Shown here piece after piece: positions 16,639-26,344 of a stretch of DNA of 64,000 nucleotides. The notes below the pieces were generated by a model. That model was not told the DNA's origin. It saw only the letters and a program-made list of their open reading frames with translations, and did no database searches. Location: NCBI GenBank assembly GCA_001953215.1, contig CP019169.1, positions 3,224,001-3,288,000 on the forward strand, written 5' to 3'. Origin of the DNA: Betaproteobacteria bacterium GR16-43 (GTDB lineage Bacteria; Pseudomonadota; Gammaproteobacteria; Burkholderiales; Usitatibacteraceae). Position 1 is the stretch's first letter. Each line of letters starts with the position of its first letter. The position numbers and the translations under genes were made by a program.

Positions 16639-17813
16639 GCCTTCTCCCGGCGTGATTTCATGAACGGTTGCTCGACCCAGCGGAACGAGAGCCACGAGAC
16701 GCCCAGCACAACGGCGAGGTAGCACGGCGCGCTCGCCCAGCCGAGGCCGGGTGCGTACTTGTTCCAGAGCAGCAGCAGGGGCAAGTGGTACAGGTAGGCG
16801 GAGTAGCTCACGCGTCCGGTGAATTGCAGCGGCCGGTTGGCGAGCAGGGCGTGGCCCACGGAAGGCGCACCGACGACCAACGCGAAGAGCGCGATCCCGA
16901 AGCACAGCGGGACCACGGCCCAGCTCATCTCGCCGAAGAGGCCGCCCTCGGTCGAATGCGCGACGACGACCAGGTAGATCGCGAGGAGGCCCGTCCCGGC
17001 CCAGTACGCCTGCAACCGCGCGCTCACCGGCCGCGAGCGCAGCAACAGCCATGCGCGCCCGATGACGATCCCCACGGCGAAGTGCGCGAGGTAGCCCGGC
17101 AGTTGCGTCGTGAGCAGGTGGCGGATCACGCTCTCGGGCAGGTTCCACGGCGCACCCATCCGCATCTCGAAGGCCACCAGCGGCGCCAGGTCGTGGTCCG
17201 CGAGCCAGCGCCATGCGGCGGCGATGGCGACGAGGACGAAGGCGGAGCGCCACGGGCCCCGCACGAAGAACGGCGCCAGCAGCGGGACCAGCAGGTAGTA
17301 CTGTGCTTCGAGGGCCAGCGTCCAGAGCGCGCCGTTCAGGCCCAGCGACGCGGAAGACACCGGCGTCGTGTAGTGCAGGAACGTGAAATGCGCCGGGATG
17401 TTGGCCGCGAGGAAGTAGAGGTTTCGCATCCAGAAGTCGCGGCCGAGCACGAGCGGGACGACGATGGCGAAAAGCACCACGAGCTGCACGTAGTACGCCG
17501 GCACGATGCGCCGCGCGCGCCGCTTGTAGAACTCGCGCGCCGAGGGACGCTCGAGCCCGAGGAAGTCGTGGCGGAACCACGGCAGCGTGAGCAGGAAGCC
17601 GGTGAGGACGAAGAAGAGATCGACGCCGAGGAACCCGTGGGCGACGAACCGCTGCAGGGGCGTACCGGCGATGAGGTGGAGCAACGGATCGCCGAACTTG
17701 TCGAGGCGCAGGACCCAGTAGTGGAACGCGATCACGTAGAGCACCGCGACGCCGCGCAGGCCCTCGATCGTTTCGATGTTGCCGACTTCCGCGCGAACCC
17801 CGGGCTCTGCCAT
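16527..17813 (-). CDS. acyltransferase family 3 integral membrane protein
   Basis: 428 residues with about ten membrane segments and the acyltransferase 3 pattern: I-E-G-L-R-G-V-A-V-L near residue 15, H-G-F-L-G-V-D-L-F-F-V-L-T-G-F-L-L near 60, and R-A-R-R-I-V-P-A-Y-Y. Such proteins acetylate or acylate surface sugars at the inner membrane. The ATG at 17813 starts just before the conserved region. Family similarity appears to end near W-V-E-Q-P-F-M; the last 40 or so residues are the part that overlaps tag and look unlike the family, so a shifted stop is possible. Confidence 0.88.
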   Translation of the reverse strand: MAEPGVRAEVGNIETIEGLRGVAVLYVIAFHYWVLRLDKFGDPLLHLIAGTPLQRFVAHGFLGVDLFFVLTGFLLTLPWFRHDFLGLERPSAREFYKRRARRIVPAYYVQLVVLFAIVVPLVLGRDFWMRNLYFLAANIPAHFTFLHYTTPVSSASLGLNGALWTLALEAQYYLLVPLLAPFFVRGPWRSAFVLVAIAAAWRWLADHDLAPLVAFEMRMGAPWNLPESVIRHLLTTQLPGYLAHFAVGIVIGRAWLLLRSRPVSARLQAYWAGTGLLAIYLVVVAHSTEGGLFGEMSWAVVPLCFGIALFALVVGAPSVGHALLANRPLQFTGRVSYSAYLYHLPLLLLWNKYAPGLGWASAPCYLAVVLGVSWLSFRWVEQPFMKSRREKAWPKNAARGASEAPSTSPITTASGASPSTTTVSSSNS

Positions 17814-17830
17814 GGCTCGATGATAGCGGA

Positions 17831-18883
17831 CTAGAACGGCAGCTTTTCGCGGTAGCCCGTGAGCTCGAGGTAGCCGCGGCCCGTTGAAGCCCCGCTGGCG
17901 CGTACCGCGCCCTCCCAGTAGAGCGTGCCGGTGCTGCCGCGCGCGTCGAGCTCCTGGTCGTCGAGCAGCGGCTCGAGGCGCCACGTACGGTCGTCCACGC
18001 GCAGGTCCATCGCGACCGGATACGTCGTGCCCGTGCGCGGCGATTTCCAGGTTCGCACCGGCTCGAAGCGGACCTGCCCGGGCCGCAAGGTGCGCGCGGT
18101 TCCGGCCCCGTCGCGGTACGTGCCGCCCGCCCAGAGCGTGTGCCCGTCGAGCGCTCGGATGCGAAAGGCCATCAACGATGCGCCGTCGTCGAAATTCAAG
18201 CCGGCCCAGTCCCACCCGGCGGCGTCCTTCGCCAGCATGGCGCTGGACCATTCGTGGTCGAGCCACGCAACGCCGCGGACCGCCATCGACTCGGACTCGA
18301 TGCGCACGTTGCCGGTGACCTCGAGTTGTGGCTCGCTGTAGTAGTAGCTCGCGTGCTCCCCGCCCGGTCCCTTGCGGCTGAACCCGCCTTCGCCCTGCGG
18401 CATCGGCGCCTGCGTCGGGCGCATCGCGAGCTCGAGCGTGAAGTCGCCCGCCGGAATGCGCGTGCGATAGGCGCCGTCCTCGAGCTTGAGCGACCAGTCG
18501 TCGATGAAGACGTCGGTCGCTCCGGCACGGGCCTCCGCCAATCCGAAGCCCGCGCGCGCGCTGCGTTCGTCGTGGCGCAGGCGGCCCAGCTTCGGATCGG
18601 CAAGCGCGGCGTGCGCGAACAGGAGCTGACCCGGCGCGAAGCGGCTCGCTTGCCCCTCGGCCGCGGGATTGCGCACGCGAAAGAAGGTGACCTGGAATCC
18701 GATCGGCCCGCGCGGCGCGTCGAGGTGGCCGGTGACGTACCACCATTCGAGGCGATGGCCGGCGTGCGATCCGAGGTCGCGCGGGAATTGCAACGCGTGG
18801 CCCGGCACCACGGGATCGTATTGCGCGAGGGCCATGCACGCCGCCAGCATTCCCGCCAGCAACAGGAGGGCTCTATGCATCAT
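17831..18883 (-). CDS. secreted lipocalin-like hydrolase (AttH/CrtC type)
   Basis: 350 residues with a signal peptide (M-M-H-R-A-L-L-L-L-A-G-M-L-A) and a two-lobed lipocalin-like AttH/CrtC domain. The family pattern H-R-L-E-W-W-Y-V-T-G-H-L lies near residue 45, and G-V-A-W-L-D-H-E-W and W-D-W-A-G-L-N-F lie in the middle. It belongs to the group called predicted secreted hydrolase, which is regularly encoded with an FtsX-type ABC exporter, as here. The first 11 bp overlap the end of the permease gene, which indicates translational coupling. The substrate is unknown. Confidence 0.88.
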   Translation of the reverse strand: MMHRALLLLAGMLAACMALAQYDPVVPGHALQFPRDLGSHAGHRLEWWYVTGHLDAPRGPIGFQVTFFRVRNPAAEGQASRFAPGQLLFAHAALADPKLGRLRHDERSARAGFGLAEARAGATDVFIDDWSLKLEDGAYRTRIPAGDFTLELAMRPTQAPMPQGEGGFSRKGPGGEHASYYYSEPQLEVTGNVRIESESMAVRGVAWLDHEWSSAMLAKDAAGWDWAGLNFDDGASLMAFRIRALDGHTLWAGGTYRDGAGTARTLRPGQVRFEPVRTWKSPRTGTTYPVAMDLRVDDRTWRLEPLLDDQELDARGSTGTLYWEGAVRASGASTGRGYLELTGYREKLPF

Positions 18884-21389
18884 CTCGAACCGCGCGCACG
18901 GCGTCATCGCGCAACGCCGCGCGTGCGCTCCAGCTCGCCCCGGCTGCACACGCCGCGACGAGGGCCAGGACCAGCGCGGCCAGCGCCGCGAGCGGCCAGT
19001 GCACTTCCATGCCCCAGTGGAAGGACTGCCGGTTCACGACGTGCACGAGCACGAGGCTGATGGCCGCACCCGACGCGAGCCCGATGAGCGCGCCCAGCAG
19101 CCCGGTGGCCGCGCCTTCGAGGGCCAGCATGCGCAGGATTTCGCGCCGCGTGAGCCCGAGGTGGCGCAGCAGCCCGAATTCGCGGCGCCGGGACCACGCG
19201 AGCGCCGCGAAGCTGCTGGTGATGCCGCCCAGCGCGATCGCGATCGCCACTGCTTCCAGCGCATACGTGACGGCGAAGGTGCGGTCGAAGATCTCCAGCG
19301 AGCGGCGATGGATCGAGGTGCCGTCCTCGAGCGCGAGGCTACCCATCTCGGGCAACGCCGCCCGCATCGCCGCGCTCACCGCCGTGGCCTGCGATCGATC
19401 CCGCAGGTGGATCGCGAGGTCGCTCGCGGAGGAGTCGCCGGTGATCCTGCGATACGCCGCGAGATCCATCAGCAGCGCGCCCCAGGTGCGCGAGTAGTCG
19501 CGATAGCGTCCCGCGATGACGACCGCGATCGAGCGTCCCGCGACGGGAATCGTGACGCGGTCTCCGATCCGCCAGGCCTGGAGGTCCAGCGCGGCATCGT
19601 TGGCCCAGACGGGCACCTCGGAAGTCGCGGGCGGCGGCTCGGCGGGCTCGGCCTGGAAGCCGCGCAGGATGGTTGCATCGAGGGGACGCGCCACCAGCGT
19701 GAGCGGTGCGGCGCCTTCGGCGATCGCCAGCCGGTCGTATTGCCGCGCATCGACGCGCGCGATCCCGGGCAGTGCGGCCACGCGGCCTTGCTGTTCGAGC
19801 GAGAAACGCACGGTGTCGCCTTCCTCGGCAGCGCGCGCGTAGAGATCCGCGCCGATCACGCCCTGGAGCCAGGCGTCGAGCGAGACGCGGAACGAATGGA
19901 CCATCACCGCCATCGCAACGCAGAGCGACGCGCTGACCACGATGCCGGCCACGCTCGCGGAAAGATGGCCGGGCAGGTGGCGCACCTGCGCCACGGCGAG
20001 CGCGGCGACGGGGTCGCGCACGCGGGCCAGGTGTTGCAGCGCGCCGCGGCACGCGGGGGCCACGAGCAGCACCGAAGCGGCCAGCCAGCAGGTGATCGCG
20101 AGGTAGCCGCCGACGGGAAGGCCGGTGACCGGCGGCACAAGCAGCAGGACTGCGCCGAGGGCCGCGAGGCACGCCGCCGCGATCACGCCACCCGAACGTT
20201 GCTGCGGGACATCGAGCGCGCGGTCGCGAAGGGCGGCTGCCACGTCGAGGCGGCTTGCCGCGCGCGCGATCACTCCGCAGCCCGCGGCGGCTGCGGCGAC
20301 GCCGAGCAACGCGATCGCCCCGAGCGCCCATGGATCCGGAGCGAACGTCGCGTCGAGGCCGCGGAAGTAACCCGCACCGAGGTCGGTTCCGGATCGGCGC
20401 AGGATCGCGCGACTCGCGGCGAGGCCCAGCAACGTGCCGACGATCGCGCCGGCCACTCCGACCAACGCACCCTCCATCACGATGAGGAAGGACAACCCGC
20501 GTCCCGTGACGCCGAGCGCACGCAGCAACGCGTGTTCCTGGCGGCGGCGCGCGGCCTGCAGCGCCAGCGTCGAATAGACGAGGAAGAGTCCCGTGAGCAA
20601 GGCCATCAGCGCCAGGGCCGTGAGGTTCACGCGATACGCCCGCGTGATCGACTCGGCGCGCGTCGCGATGGAGGCGGGCGCGGAAGCCACGACGCCGGGC
20701 GGAAGGACGGAAGCGAGCGCCGTGCGAAACGCGGCCGCATCGACCCCGGGGCGCAGGCGCACGTCGATGCGCGAGAGCCTTCCCACGCGGCCGAAGCGTT
20801 CCTGCGCCGCGGCGATGTCGACCACTGCCGCGTCGCCGCCCGCATCGAGGCTGGGCAGCACGCCCGCGATGCGCAGGTGCACGTCACCTGCGTCGGAGCG
20901 CAGCGCGATCGTCTGCCCGGGCTGCGCTCCCAATCGCGCGAGCGCGGCGGGCGTGAGCCATGCGTTGGAGGCGTCGAGGCCTTCCGTGGACCACGTGAAG
21001 TTGGCGCTGCTGGAACCGGCGACGTAGCCCGCTTGCAACCGCGCGGCGCGGAACGGATCCACGCCGAGCACGCGCAGTGTTCCAGGGCTGTTCGCGAGCG
21101 GCGCTTCGAGGTCCACCACGGGACTCGCCACCAGGACTTCTTCGCGCTTCGCGATGAGCGGATAGAGCGCCTCGTCGAAGCCGCTGCGCGGCCCGCGGAT
21201 CTCGACGTCAGCCTTCCCCGAGAGGGCCCGTGCCGCGCGTTCGATCTCGGCCAGCGCGGAGGCGTGCAGGGTGTGCACGGCGCCGGCGAGGGCCACTCCG
21301 AGTGCGATGCACAGGACGGTGAGGGCCAGCCGCGCCTTGTTCCCCGCGAACGACCCGCGCAGCACGAGCCGCAGGACGGAGGCGTTCAT
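18873..21389 (-). CDS. FtsX/MacB-type ABC transporter permease
   Basis: 838 residues. An N-terminal TM helix (residues about 18-40) is followed by a large periplasmic MacB_PCD-like domain. One FtsX block of three helices lies around residues 260-370 and further helices around 400-480. A second periplasmic domain and a C-terminal FtsX block (about 715-830) complete it. The doubled arrangement resembles the long AttF/AttG-like permeases that extract lipophilic molecules from the inner membrane. It overlaps the ATPase gene by 4 bp (ATGA) upstream and the secreted hydrolase downstream, so the three act as one unit. Confidence 0.9.
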   Translation of the reverse strand: MNASVLRLVLRGSFAGNKARLALTVLCIALGVALAGAVHTLHASALAEIERAARALSGKADVEIRGPRSGFDEALYPLIAKREEVLVASPVVDLEAPLANSPGTLRVLGVDPFRAARLQAGYVAGSSSANFTWSTEGLDASNAWLTPAALARLGAQPGQTIALRSDAGDVHLRIAGVLPSLDAGGDAAVVDIAAAQERFGRVGRLSRIDVRLRPGVDAAAFRTALASVLPPGVVASAPASIATRAESITRAYRVNLTALALMALLTGLFLVYSTLALQAARRRQEHALLRALGVTGRGLSFLIVMEGALVGVAGAIVGTLLGLAASRAILRRSGTDLGAGYFRGLDATFAPDPWALGAIALLGVAAAAAGCGVIARAASRLDVAAALRDRALDVPQQRSGGVIAAACLAALGAVLLLVPPVTGLPVGGYLAITCWLAASVLLVAPACRGALQHLARVRDPVAALAVAQVRHLPGHLSASVAGIVVSASLCVAMAVMVHSFRVSLDAWLQGVIGADLYARAAEEGDTVRFSLEQQGRVAALPGIARVDARQYDRLAIAEGAAPLTLVARPLDATILRGFQAEPAEPPPATSEVPVWANDAALDLQAWRIGDRVTIPVAGRSIAVVIAGRYRDYSRTWGALLMDLAAYRRITGDSSASDLAIHLRDRSQATAVSAAMRAALPEMGSLALEDGTSIHRRSLEIFDRTFAVTYALEAVAIAIALGGITSSFAALAWSRRREFGLLRHLGLTRREILRMLALEGAATGLLGALIGLASGAAISLVLVHVVNRQSFHWGMEVHWPLAALAALVLALVAACAAGASWSARAALRDDAVRAVRDDA

Positions 21390-22042
21390 GCCGCCGCGAG
21401 ATGCCGGCCCGAAAGGCGCAGCACGCGATCGGCCGCGGCGGCCGCCACCGGCGAATGCGTCACGAGCAGGCCCGCGGCCCCGGAGCGTTTCACTTCGGAA
21501 CGCAGCGTGTCGAGGACTTGCGCGGCGTTCGCCTCGTCCAGGTTGCCGGTCGGTTCGTCCGCGAGCAGCAGGCGCGGACCGTGCACGACGGAGCGCGCGA
21601 TCGCCACGCGCTGGGCTTCGCCGCCCGAGAGCGTCCCGGGCTTGCGTCCCGCGTGCCGCGCCATGCCGACGGATTGCAGCGCCGCCAGCACGCGCCCCGC
21701 ACGCTCCCCGGAAGGCACGCCGTTCAACACGAGCGGGAGCGCCACGTTCTCGGACACCGTGAGATAGGGCAGCAGGTGAAAGGCCTGGAAGACGAATCCC
21801 ACGTGGGCCCGGCGCCAGAGGGCGAGGGCTTCGTCGTTGCCGAAGGGCAGGGCCTGGCCCGCCAGGTGCACGGAGCCCGCGTCGGGCCGCTCGAGCCCGG
21901 CGAGGATGTTGAGCAGCGTGGACTTGCCGGATCCCGATTCGCCCACGAGGGCGACCAGCTCGCCGGGTGCGACGCCGAAGGCGACGGCCTCGAACAGCGG
22001 CGCCGCACCGAAGGACTTCGCGAGGTCGCGGACCTCGAGCAC
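21386..22042 (-). CDS. ABC transporter ATP-binding protein (LolD/MacB subfamily)
   Basis: 218 residues, a complete ATPase: Walker A G-E-S-G-S-G-K-S-T near residue 35, Q-loop V-F-Q-A-F-H, signature L-S-G-G-E-A-Q-R near 137, Walker B L-L-L-A-D-E-P-T-G-N-L-D, and switch His in V-T-H-S. The sequence is closest to the LolD/MacB/FtsE type that powers FtsX-like permeases, which fits the next gene. This is the first gene of the three-gene exporter set. Confidence 0.93.
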   Translation of the reverse strand: MLEVRDLAKSFGAAPLFEAVAFGVAPGELVALVGESGSGKSTLLNILAGLERPDAGSVHLAGQALPFGNDEALALWRRAHVGFVFQAFHLLPYLTVSENVALPLVLNGVPSGERAGRVLAALQSVGMARHAGRKPGTLSGGEAQRVAIARSVVHGPRLLLADEPTGNLDEANAAQVLDTLRSEVKRSGAAGLLVTHSPVAAAAADRVLRLSGRHLAAA

Positions 22043-22049
22043 GGCTAGC

Positions 22050-22619
22050 CTAGATCCAGGCGATGATCCCGAAGACGGCGCCCGCCAGCGCGGCGAGCCC
22101 GGCGCCGCCGAGCAGCCAGCGCTTCTGGGTGAGCACCGTGATGGAAGCCAGCGCGATGGCGATCTGCAGGAGCGTCATGGAGATCGCGAGGTGCTCGTGC
22201 GGATGCAGCGCGTGGCTGCTCTTCTCGGAGGCCGCCTTCGATTGCTCCTCGAGCTTCTCGGCTTCCTTCTTGATCTCCGCCTTTTCCTTCTCGTAGCGCT
22301 CGACGCTCGCGCGGTACTTCTCCGCCTTCGCCGGATCGGTCGTGATGCCCGCCGCGAACTCGGCCAGCGCCTGCTTCGTGCTCTTGGCCTGGAAGTAGTT
22401 CCACTGGTTCGAGGCTTCGGTCTTCTTCAGCACGGCCTCGTTCTTGTAGAGCAGGGCTTCGTTCTGCGTGTGGCCGCCGAGGAAGCTCACGATCGCGCCG
22501 ATGGTGGCCAGCACCGCGGTGAAGATCGCGATCTTCTGGCCGAGGTCGCCGCCGTGTTGTGCCGCGTGTTCCACTGCGTGGTCGTGGGGACCGTGGACGT
22601 GTACACCGTGTCCGGACAT
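22050..22619 (-). CDS. DUF4337 domain membrane protein
   Basis: 189 residues. The N-terminus is rich in His (H-V-H-G-P-H-D-H) and could bind metal. One TM segment lies near residues 28-48, a charged coiled coil at about 70-130 (K-A-E-K-Y, E-K-E-K-A-E-I-K-K), then two TM helices at the C-terminus. The arrangement matches DUF4337, whose function is unknown. An AGGAG ribosome site precedes the ATG. Its stop lies 7 bp from the ATPase start on the same strand. Confidence 0.85.
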   Translation of the reverse strand: MSGHGVHVHGPHDHAVEHAAQHGGDLGQKIAIFTAVLATIGAIVSFLGGHTQNEALLYKNEAVLKKTEASNQWNYFQAKSTKQALAEFAAGITTDPAKAEKYRASVERYEKEKAEIKKEAEKLEEQSKAASEKSSHALHPHEHLAISMTLLQIAIALASITVLTQKRWLLGGAGLAALAGAVFGIIAWI

Positions 22620-22640
22620 GCGTATTGCTCTCCTGTGTGG

Positions 22641-23072
22641 TTACTGGCCGCTGATGTAGTGCTCGAGTTGTTCGATGGTGAAGTCCTGGTCCGCGATGAT
22701 GTCGCCCACGATGTCGCGGATGGACACCATGCCGATCACGCGGCCCTGTTCCACCACCGGCAGGTGGCGGATGCTTTTCTCGGTCATGAGCTGCATGCAC
22801 TCGCGCGCGTGCGTGCGCGGGTTCACGACGACCACGCTGGTGGTCATGATCTCCTCGACGCGCGTGGTGTCCGAGGAGCGGCCGTGGAGGATGACCTTCC
22901 GGGTGTAGTCGCGTTCGGAAAAGATGCCGGCGAGCCGATCGTCCGTCATCACGACCGCGGCGCCGATGTTCTCGCGCGCGAGGACCTTGATGGCGTCCAG
23001 CACGCTGTCCTCGGGTTTCACGGAAACGACGCGGGTGGGTTTTGCCCTCAGAAGTTCGGAAACGGTCTTCAT
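22641..23072 (-). CDS. CBS-pair domain protein
   Basis: 143 residues consisting of two CBS motifs (about 8-62 and 75-130), with the typical D-x-x-A-I and H-L-P-V-V-E-x-G-R-V-I-G-M-V-S-I-R-D patterns. Stand-alone CBS pairs bind adenine nucleotides and act as energy or redox sensors. No catalytic domain is attached. A good AAGGAGG ribosome site precedes the ATG. It lies between the DUF4337 and ETF-QO genes, all on the minus strand. Confidence 0.93.
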   Translation of the reverse strand: MKTVSELLRAKPTRVVSVKPEDSVLDAIKVLARENIGAAVVMTDDRLAGIFSERDYTRKVILHGRSSDTTRVEEIMTTSVVVVNPRTHARECMQLMTEKSIRHLPVVEQGRVIGMVSIRDIVGDIIADQDFTIEQLEHYISGQ

Positions 23073-23108
23073 CGCCAGTCCTCCTTCGCGAAGAATGCCT
23101 GCGCCACG

Positions 23109-24752
23109 TTACATGTTCGGGTAGTTGGGTCCGCCACCACCCTCCGGGGCTACCCAGACGATGTTCTGGGTCGGGTCCTTGATGTCGCACGTCTTGCAGT
23201 GCACGCAGTTCTGGGCGTTGATCTGCAGCCGCGCGGAAGTGCCCTCGTTCACGATCTCGTAGACCCCAGCAGGACAGTAGCGCGTCTCGGGGGCGTCGTA
23301 AACCGACAGGTTGATCCGGATGGGGACTTCCGGGTCCCTCAGGGTGAGGTGGGCGGGCTGGTCCTCCTCGTGGTTCGTGTTCGACACGAAAACCGAGGAG
23401 AGGCGGTCGAAGGTGAGCACGCCGTCGGGCTTCGGGTAGGCGATCGGCCGGGACTCGGCTTTCGGCCGGAGGGTCTCATGGTCGGCATGGGCGTGCCGGA
23501 GGGTCCAGGGCGCCTTGCCCCGGAAGAGCATCTGGTCGACCCCGACGAGGAAGGCGCCCGTGTACAGCCCCCCGGACATCAGCGGCTTGAAGTTGCGTGC
23601 GCGATGCAGCTCGTCATGCAGCCAGCTCTTCTCGAACGCCGCGGGGTAGGCGGCCAGCTCGTCGTGCGCGCGGCCGGCGCCCAGCGCTTCGAACGCGGCT
23701 TCCGCCGCGAGCATCCCGGACTTGATCGCCGCGTGGGTTCCCTTGATGCGCGAGGCGTTGAGGAAGCCCGCGTCGTCGCCGACGAGCACGCCGCCGGGAA
23801 AGGTGAGCTTCGGCAGGGACTGCAGCCCGCCCGCCGCGATGGCGCGCGCGCCGTAGGACAGGCGCCGGCCGCCTTCGAACGTGCCGCGGATCGCAGGGTG
23901 GGTCTTGTAGCGCTGGAACTCCTCGAACGGATGCAGGAACGGGTTCGAATACCCCAACCCCACCACGAAGCCCACCGCGACCTGGTTGTTCTCGAGGTGG
24001 TAGAGGAACGAGCCGCCGTAGGTGTCGGCGTCCAGCGGCCAGCCCGCGGTGTGCATCACGAGTCCGGGGACGTGCTTCCCGGGCTTCACTTCCCAGAGTT
24101 CCTTCAGCCCGATGCCGTAGACCTGCGGCCCGCGTCCCTCGCGCAGCTTGTAGCGCGCTTCGAGCTGGCGGCCCAGGTGCCCGCGGCAACCCTCGGCGAA
24201 GACGGTGTACTTCGCCACGAGCTCCATGCCCGGTTGGTAGCGCGAGGTGCGCTCGCCCTTCTTGCCGATGCCCATGTCGCCGGTGGCTACGCCGCGGACC
24301 TTGCCGTCCTCGGTGTAGAGGACTTCCTGCGCGGCGAAGCCCGGGAAGATGTCGACGCCCAGCGCCTCGGCCTTTTGACCCAGCCAGCGCACGAGGTTGC
24401 CCAGGCTCGCGGCGTAGTAGCCGTGGTTGGTGAAGCAAGCGGGAAGCGCGAAGCCCGGCACCTGCATCGAGCCGGTCTCGGTGAGGAACAGGAAGCGGTC
24501 CTCGGTCACCGGCTGGTGGAGGGGCGCGCCTTCTTCCTTCCAGTTCGCGAAGAGCTCGGCCAATCCGCGCGGGTCGATCACGGCGCCCGAGAGGATATGG
24601 GCTCCGACCTCGCTGCCTTTCTCGACCACGCAGACGGTGGTCTCGCGGTTGTTCTGCACCGCGAGTTGCTTCAATCGGATCGCCGTCGCGAGGCCGGCGG
24701 GGCCGGCTCCGACGACGACGACGTCAAACTCCATCGATTCGCGTTCGCTCAT
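23109..24752 (-). CDS. electron transfer flavoprotein-ubiquinone oxidoreductase
   Basis: 547 residues, the family's usual length. The FAD-binding G-A-G-P-A-G-L-A-T-A is near residue 16. The C-terminal ferredoxin-like part has Y-C-P-A-G-V-Y-E and N-C-V-H-C-K-T-C-D-I-K, giving the Cys ligands of the 4Fe-4S cluster. It passes electrons from reduced ETF, and so from acyl-CoA dehydrogenases, to ubiquinone at the membrane. A second Met at codon 7 (M-E-F-D) is another possible start. The ETF genes themselves are not in the window. Confidence 0.97.
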   Translation of the reverse strand: MSERESMEFDVVVVGAGPAGLATAIRLKQLAVQNNRETTVCVVEKGSEVGAHILSGAVIDPRGLAELFANWKEEGAPLHQPVTEDRFLFLTETGSMQVPGFALPACFTNHGYYAASLGNLVRWLGQKAEALGVDIFPGFAAQEVLYTEDGKVRGVATGDMGIGKKGERTSRYQPGMELVAKYTVFAEGCRGHLGRQLEARYKLREGRGPQVYGIGLKELWEVKPGKHVPGLVMHTAGWPLDADTYGGSFLYHLENNQVAVGFVVGLGYSNPFLHPFEEFQRYKTHPAIRGTFEGGRRLSYGARAIAAGGLQSLPKLTFPGGVLVGDDAGFLNASRIKGTHAAIKSGMLAAEAAFEALGAGRAHDELAAYPAAFEKSWLHDELHRARNFKPLMSGGLYTGAFLVGVDQMLFRGKAPWTLRHAHADHETLRPKAESRPIAYPKPDGVLTFDRLSSVFVSNTNHEEDQPAHLTLRDPEVPIRINLSVYDAPETRYCPAGVYEIVNEGTSARLQINAQNCVHCKTCDIKDPTQNIVWVAPEGGGGPNYPNM

Positions 24753-24760
24753 TTTTCAAA

Positions 24761-24898
24761 GATTAAGGCAAAAGGCGGTCTCCGCAGATAAACACAGATA
24801 AACGCCGATAGAGATTTGGGTTGGACACGGAAGAATGCTTGAGGGAATCATCGGCGTTTATCCGCGTTTATCTGCGGAGGACGCCCTTCGCCTTAGTC
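24761..24898. repeat. intergenic hairpin element, GCAGATAAAC family, copy 3
   Basis: Left arm 24761-24809 and right arm 24849-24898 surround a 39-nt spacer. Its right arm (read on the minus strand) is identical over about 37 nt to the left arm of copy 1. It sits between the ETF-QO start and the end of the NAD(P)HX repair gene; the stop codon of the latter (24893-24895) lies inside the element. The CCTCAAG spacer motif occurs on the minus strand, so this copy is inverted relative to copies 1 and 2. Confidence 0.9.
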
Positions 24899-26344
24899 CT
24901 TTGAGTTTAGAAGTGCACGAGCGGAAAGGATCACGTCGGAGGCGGTGAGGCCGACCGGACCGACGCCGCGGGCGACGCACGCATCGGCGGCGGCTCCGTG
25001 GAGGCAGACGGCGAACTCGAGCGCCCGGGCGGCCGCGAGGCCCTGGCAGAGCATCGCGCCGATCATGCCGGCCAGCGCATCGCCCGTGCCGCCGCTCGCG
25101 AGCCCCGGGTTCCCGGTGGTGTTGATCGCGTAGGTGCCGTCGGGATGGGCCACGACACTACCCGCGCCCTTCAACACGACATGGGCCTTGAACGTGCTCG
25201 CGAGGCGCAGGGCGCACCCGACGCGGTCGGCCTGGATGGACTTCGTGTCGGTGGAAAGCAGCCGCGCGGCCTCGCCGGGGTGCGGCGTGAGGATCGTGGG
25301 CGCGGCGCGGGCCAGCAGGACGCGGCGCAGTGCGTCCGAATGCGCGACCTCGTTCAACGCGTCGGCGTCGAGCACCAGCGGCTTCGACAGGGGCAGGGCC
25401 ATCGCGATGCCCGCGCTGTTGCCCGCGCCCGGACCGGCGACGATCACGTCGGCTTCGATCGCGTCCTTCAATTCGCGCAGCATCAATTCCGGCGCGCCGG
25501 GATCGTAGGCGGGCGCGTCCTCGTCGAGGAGGGCCACGATCACCTTGCCGGCGCCGGCGTGCAGGCCCGCGCGTGCGGCCAGGATCGCGGCACCCGTCAT
25601 GCCCGGCGCGCCGCCGACGATGCCCAGCGTTCCATGCGTGCCCTTGTGGGCGTTCGTCTCGCGCGGCGGAAGCCCATCGCGAACGTCGTTCCAGGCGAGC
25701 AGCGTGCCGCGCGGCAAGCCGAAATCCGCGGGCGCGAGGCCGAGGGACGCGAGGTGGACGCGCCCGCGCAGCACGAGCCCCTCGCCGGTGTAGAGGCCCG
25801 GCTTCAAGGCGAGGAACGTGATGGTGTCGTCGGCGCGGACCGCGAGACCGAGGCGGCGGCCGGTATCGGCATCGATCCCGCTCGGCAAGTCGAGGGCCAG
25901 CACCGATGCGCCGCAGGTGTTGATGCGTTCGATCGTCGCGGCCAGGGCGCCTTCGGGCGGGCGCGATCCGCCGATGCCGAGCAGGCCATCGACGACCAGG
26001 GCGGGGCGCAGGTGCGTCGTCCACTCGCGCAGGACCACGCCGCCTTGCGCGATGAAGCTCGCCTTCGCGGCCACGGCTTCCGGTGCCCGCGGCGGCGTGC
26101 CCAGGACATCGAACACCACGGCGCGCCGCGATGCCGCGGCGAGCCGCGCGGCGACCACCCAGGCGTCGCCCCCATTGTTGCCGGGGCCCGCGGCCACGAA
26201 GATCGTTGCGTCTTCCGGCGCGAGCGTCGAGGCGAGATCGGCGGCGGCCTGGCCCGCGCGCTCCATGAGGGGTGGGGTGACGTTGCCGAAGCGTTCCTCG
26301 ACGGCCCGCAGCTCCGCCGTGCTTCGCAGCACGCCTGCGCTCAC
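24893..26344 (-). CDS. nnr: bifunctional NAD(P)HX epimerase / dehydratase
   Basis: 483 residues. The N-terminal YjeF_N epimerase domain (to about 210) has G-P-G-N-N-G-G-D-A, and the C-terminal ADP-dependent dehydratase domain has the closing [11 protein letters not shown] motif near residue 420. Together they repair hydrated NADH and NADPH. The start is a GTG that overlaps the nadB stop (GTGA). The final stop codon is provided by a hairpin repeat, so the native C-terminus may have been slightly altered by insertion. Confidence 0.95.
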   Translation of the reverse strand: MSAGVLRSTAELRAVEERFGNVTPPLMERAGQAAADLASTLAPEDATIFVAAGPGNNGGDAWVVAARLAAASRRAVVFDVLGTPPRAPEAVAAKASFIAQGGVVLREWTTHLRPALVVDGLLGIGGSRPPEGALAATIERINTCGASVLALDLPSGIDADTGRRLGLAVRADDTITFLALKPGLYTGEGLVLRGRVHLASLGLAPADFGLPRGTLLAWNDVRDGLPPRETNAHKGTHGTLGIVGGAPGMTGAAILAARAGLHAGAGKVIVALLDEDAPAYDPGAPELMLRELKDAIEADVIVAGPGAGNSAGIAMALPLSKPLVLDADALNEVAHSDALRRVLLARAAPTILTPHPGEAARLLSTDTKSIQADRVGCALRLASTFKAHVVLKGAGSVVAHPDGTYAINTTGNPGLASGGTGDALAGMIGAMLCQGLAAARALEFAVCLHGAAADACVARGVGPVGLTASDVILSARALLNSKD

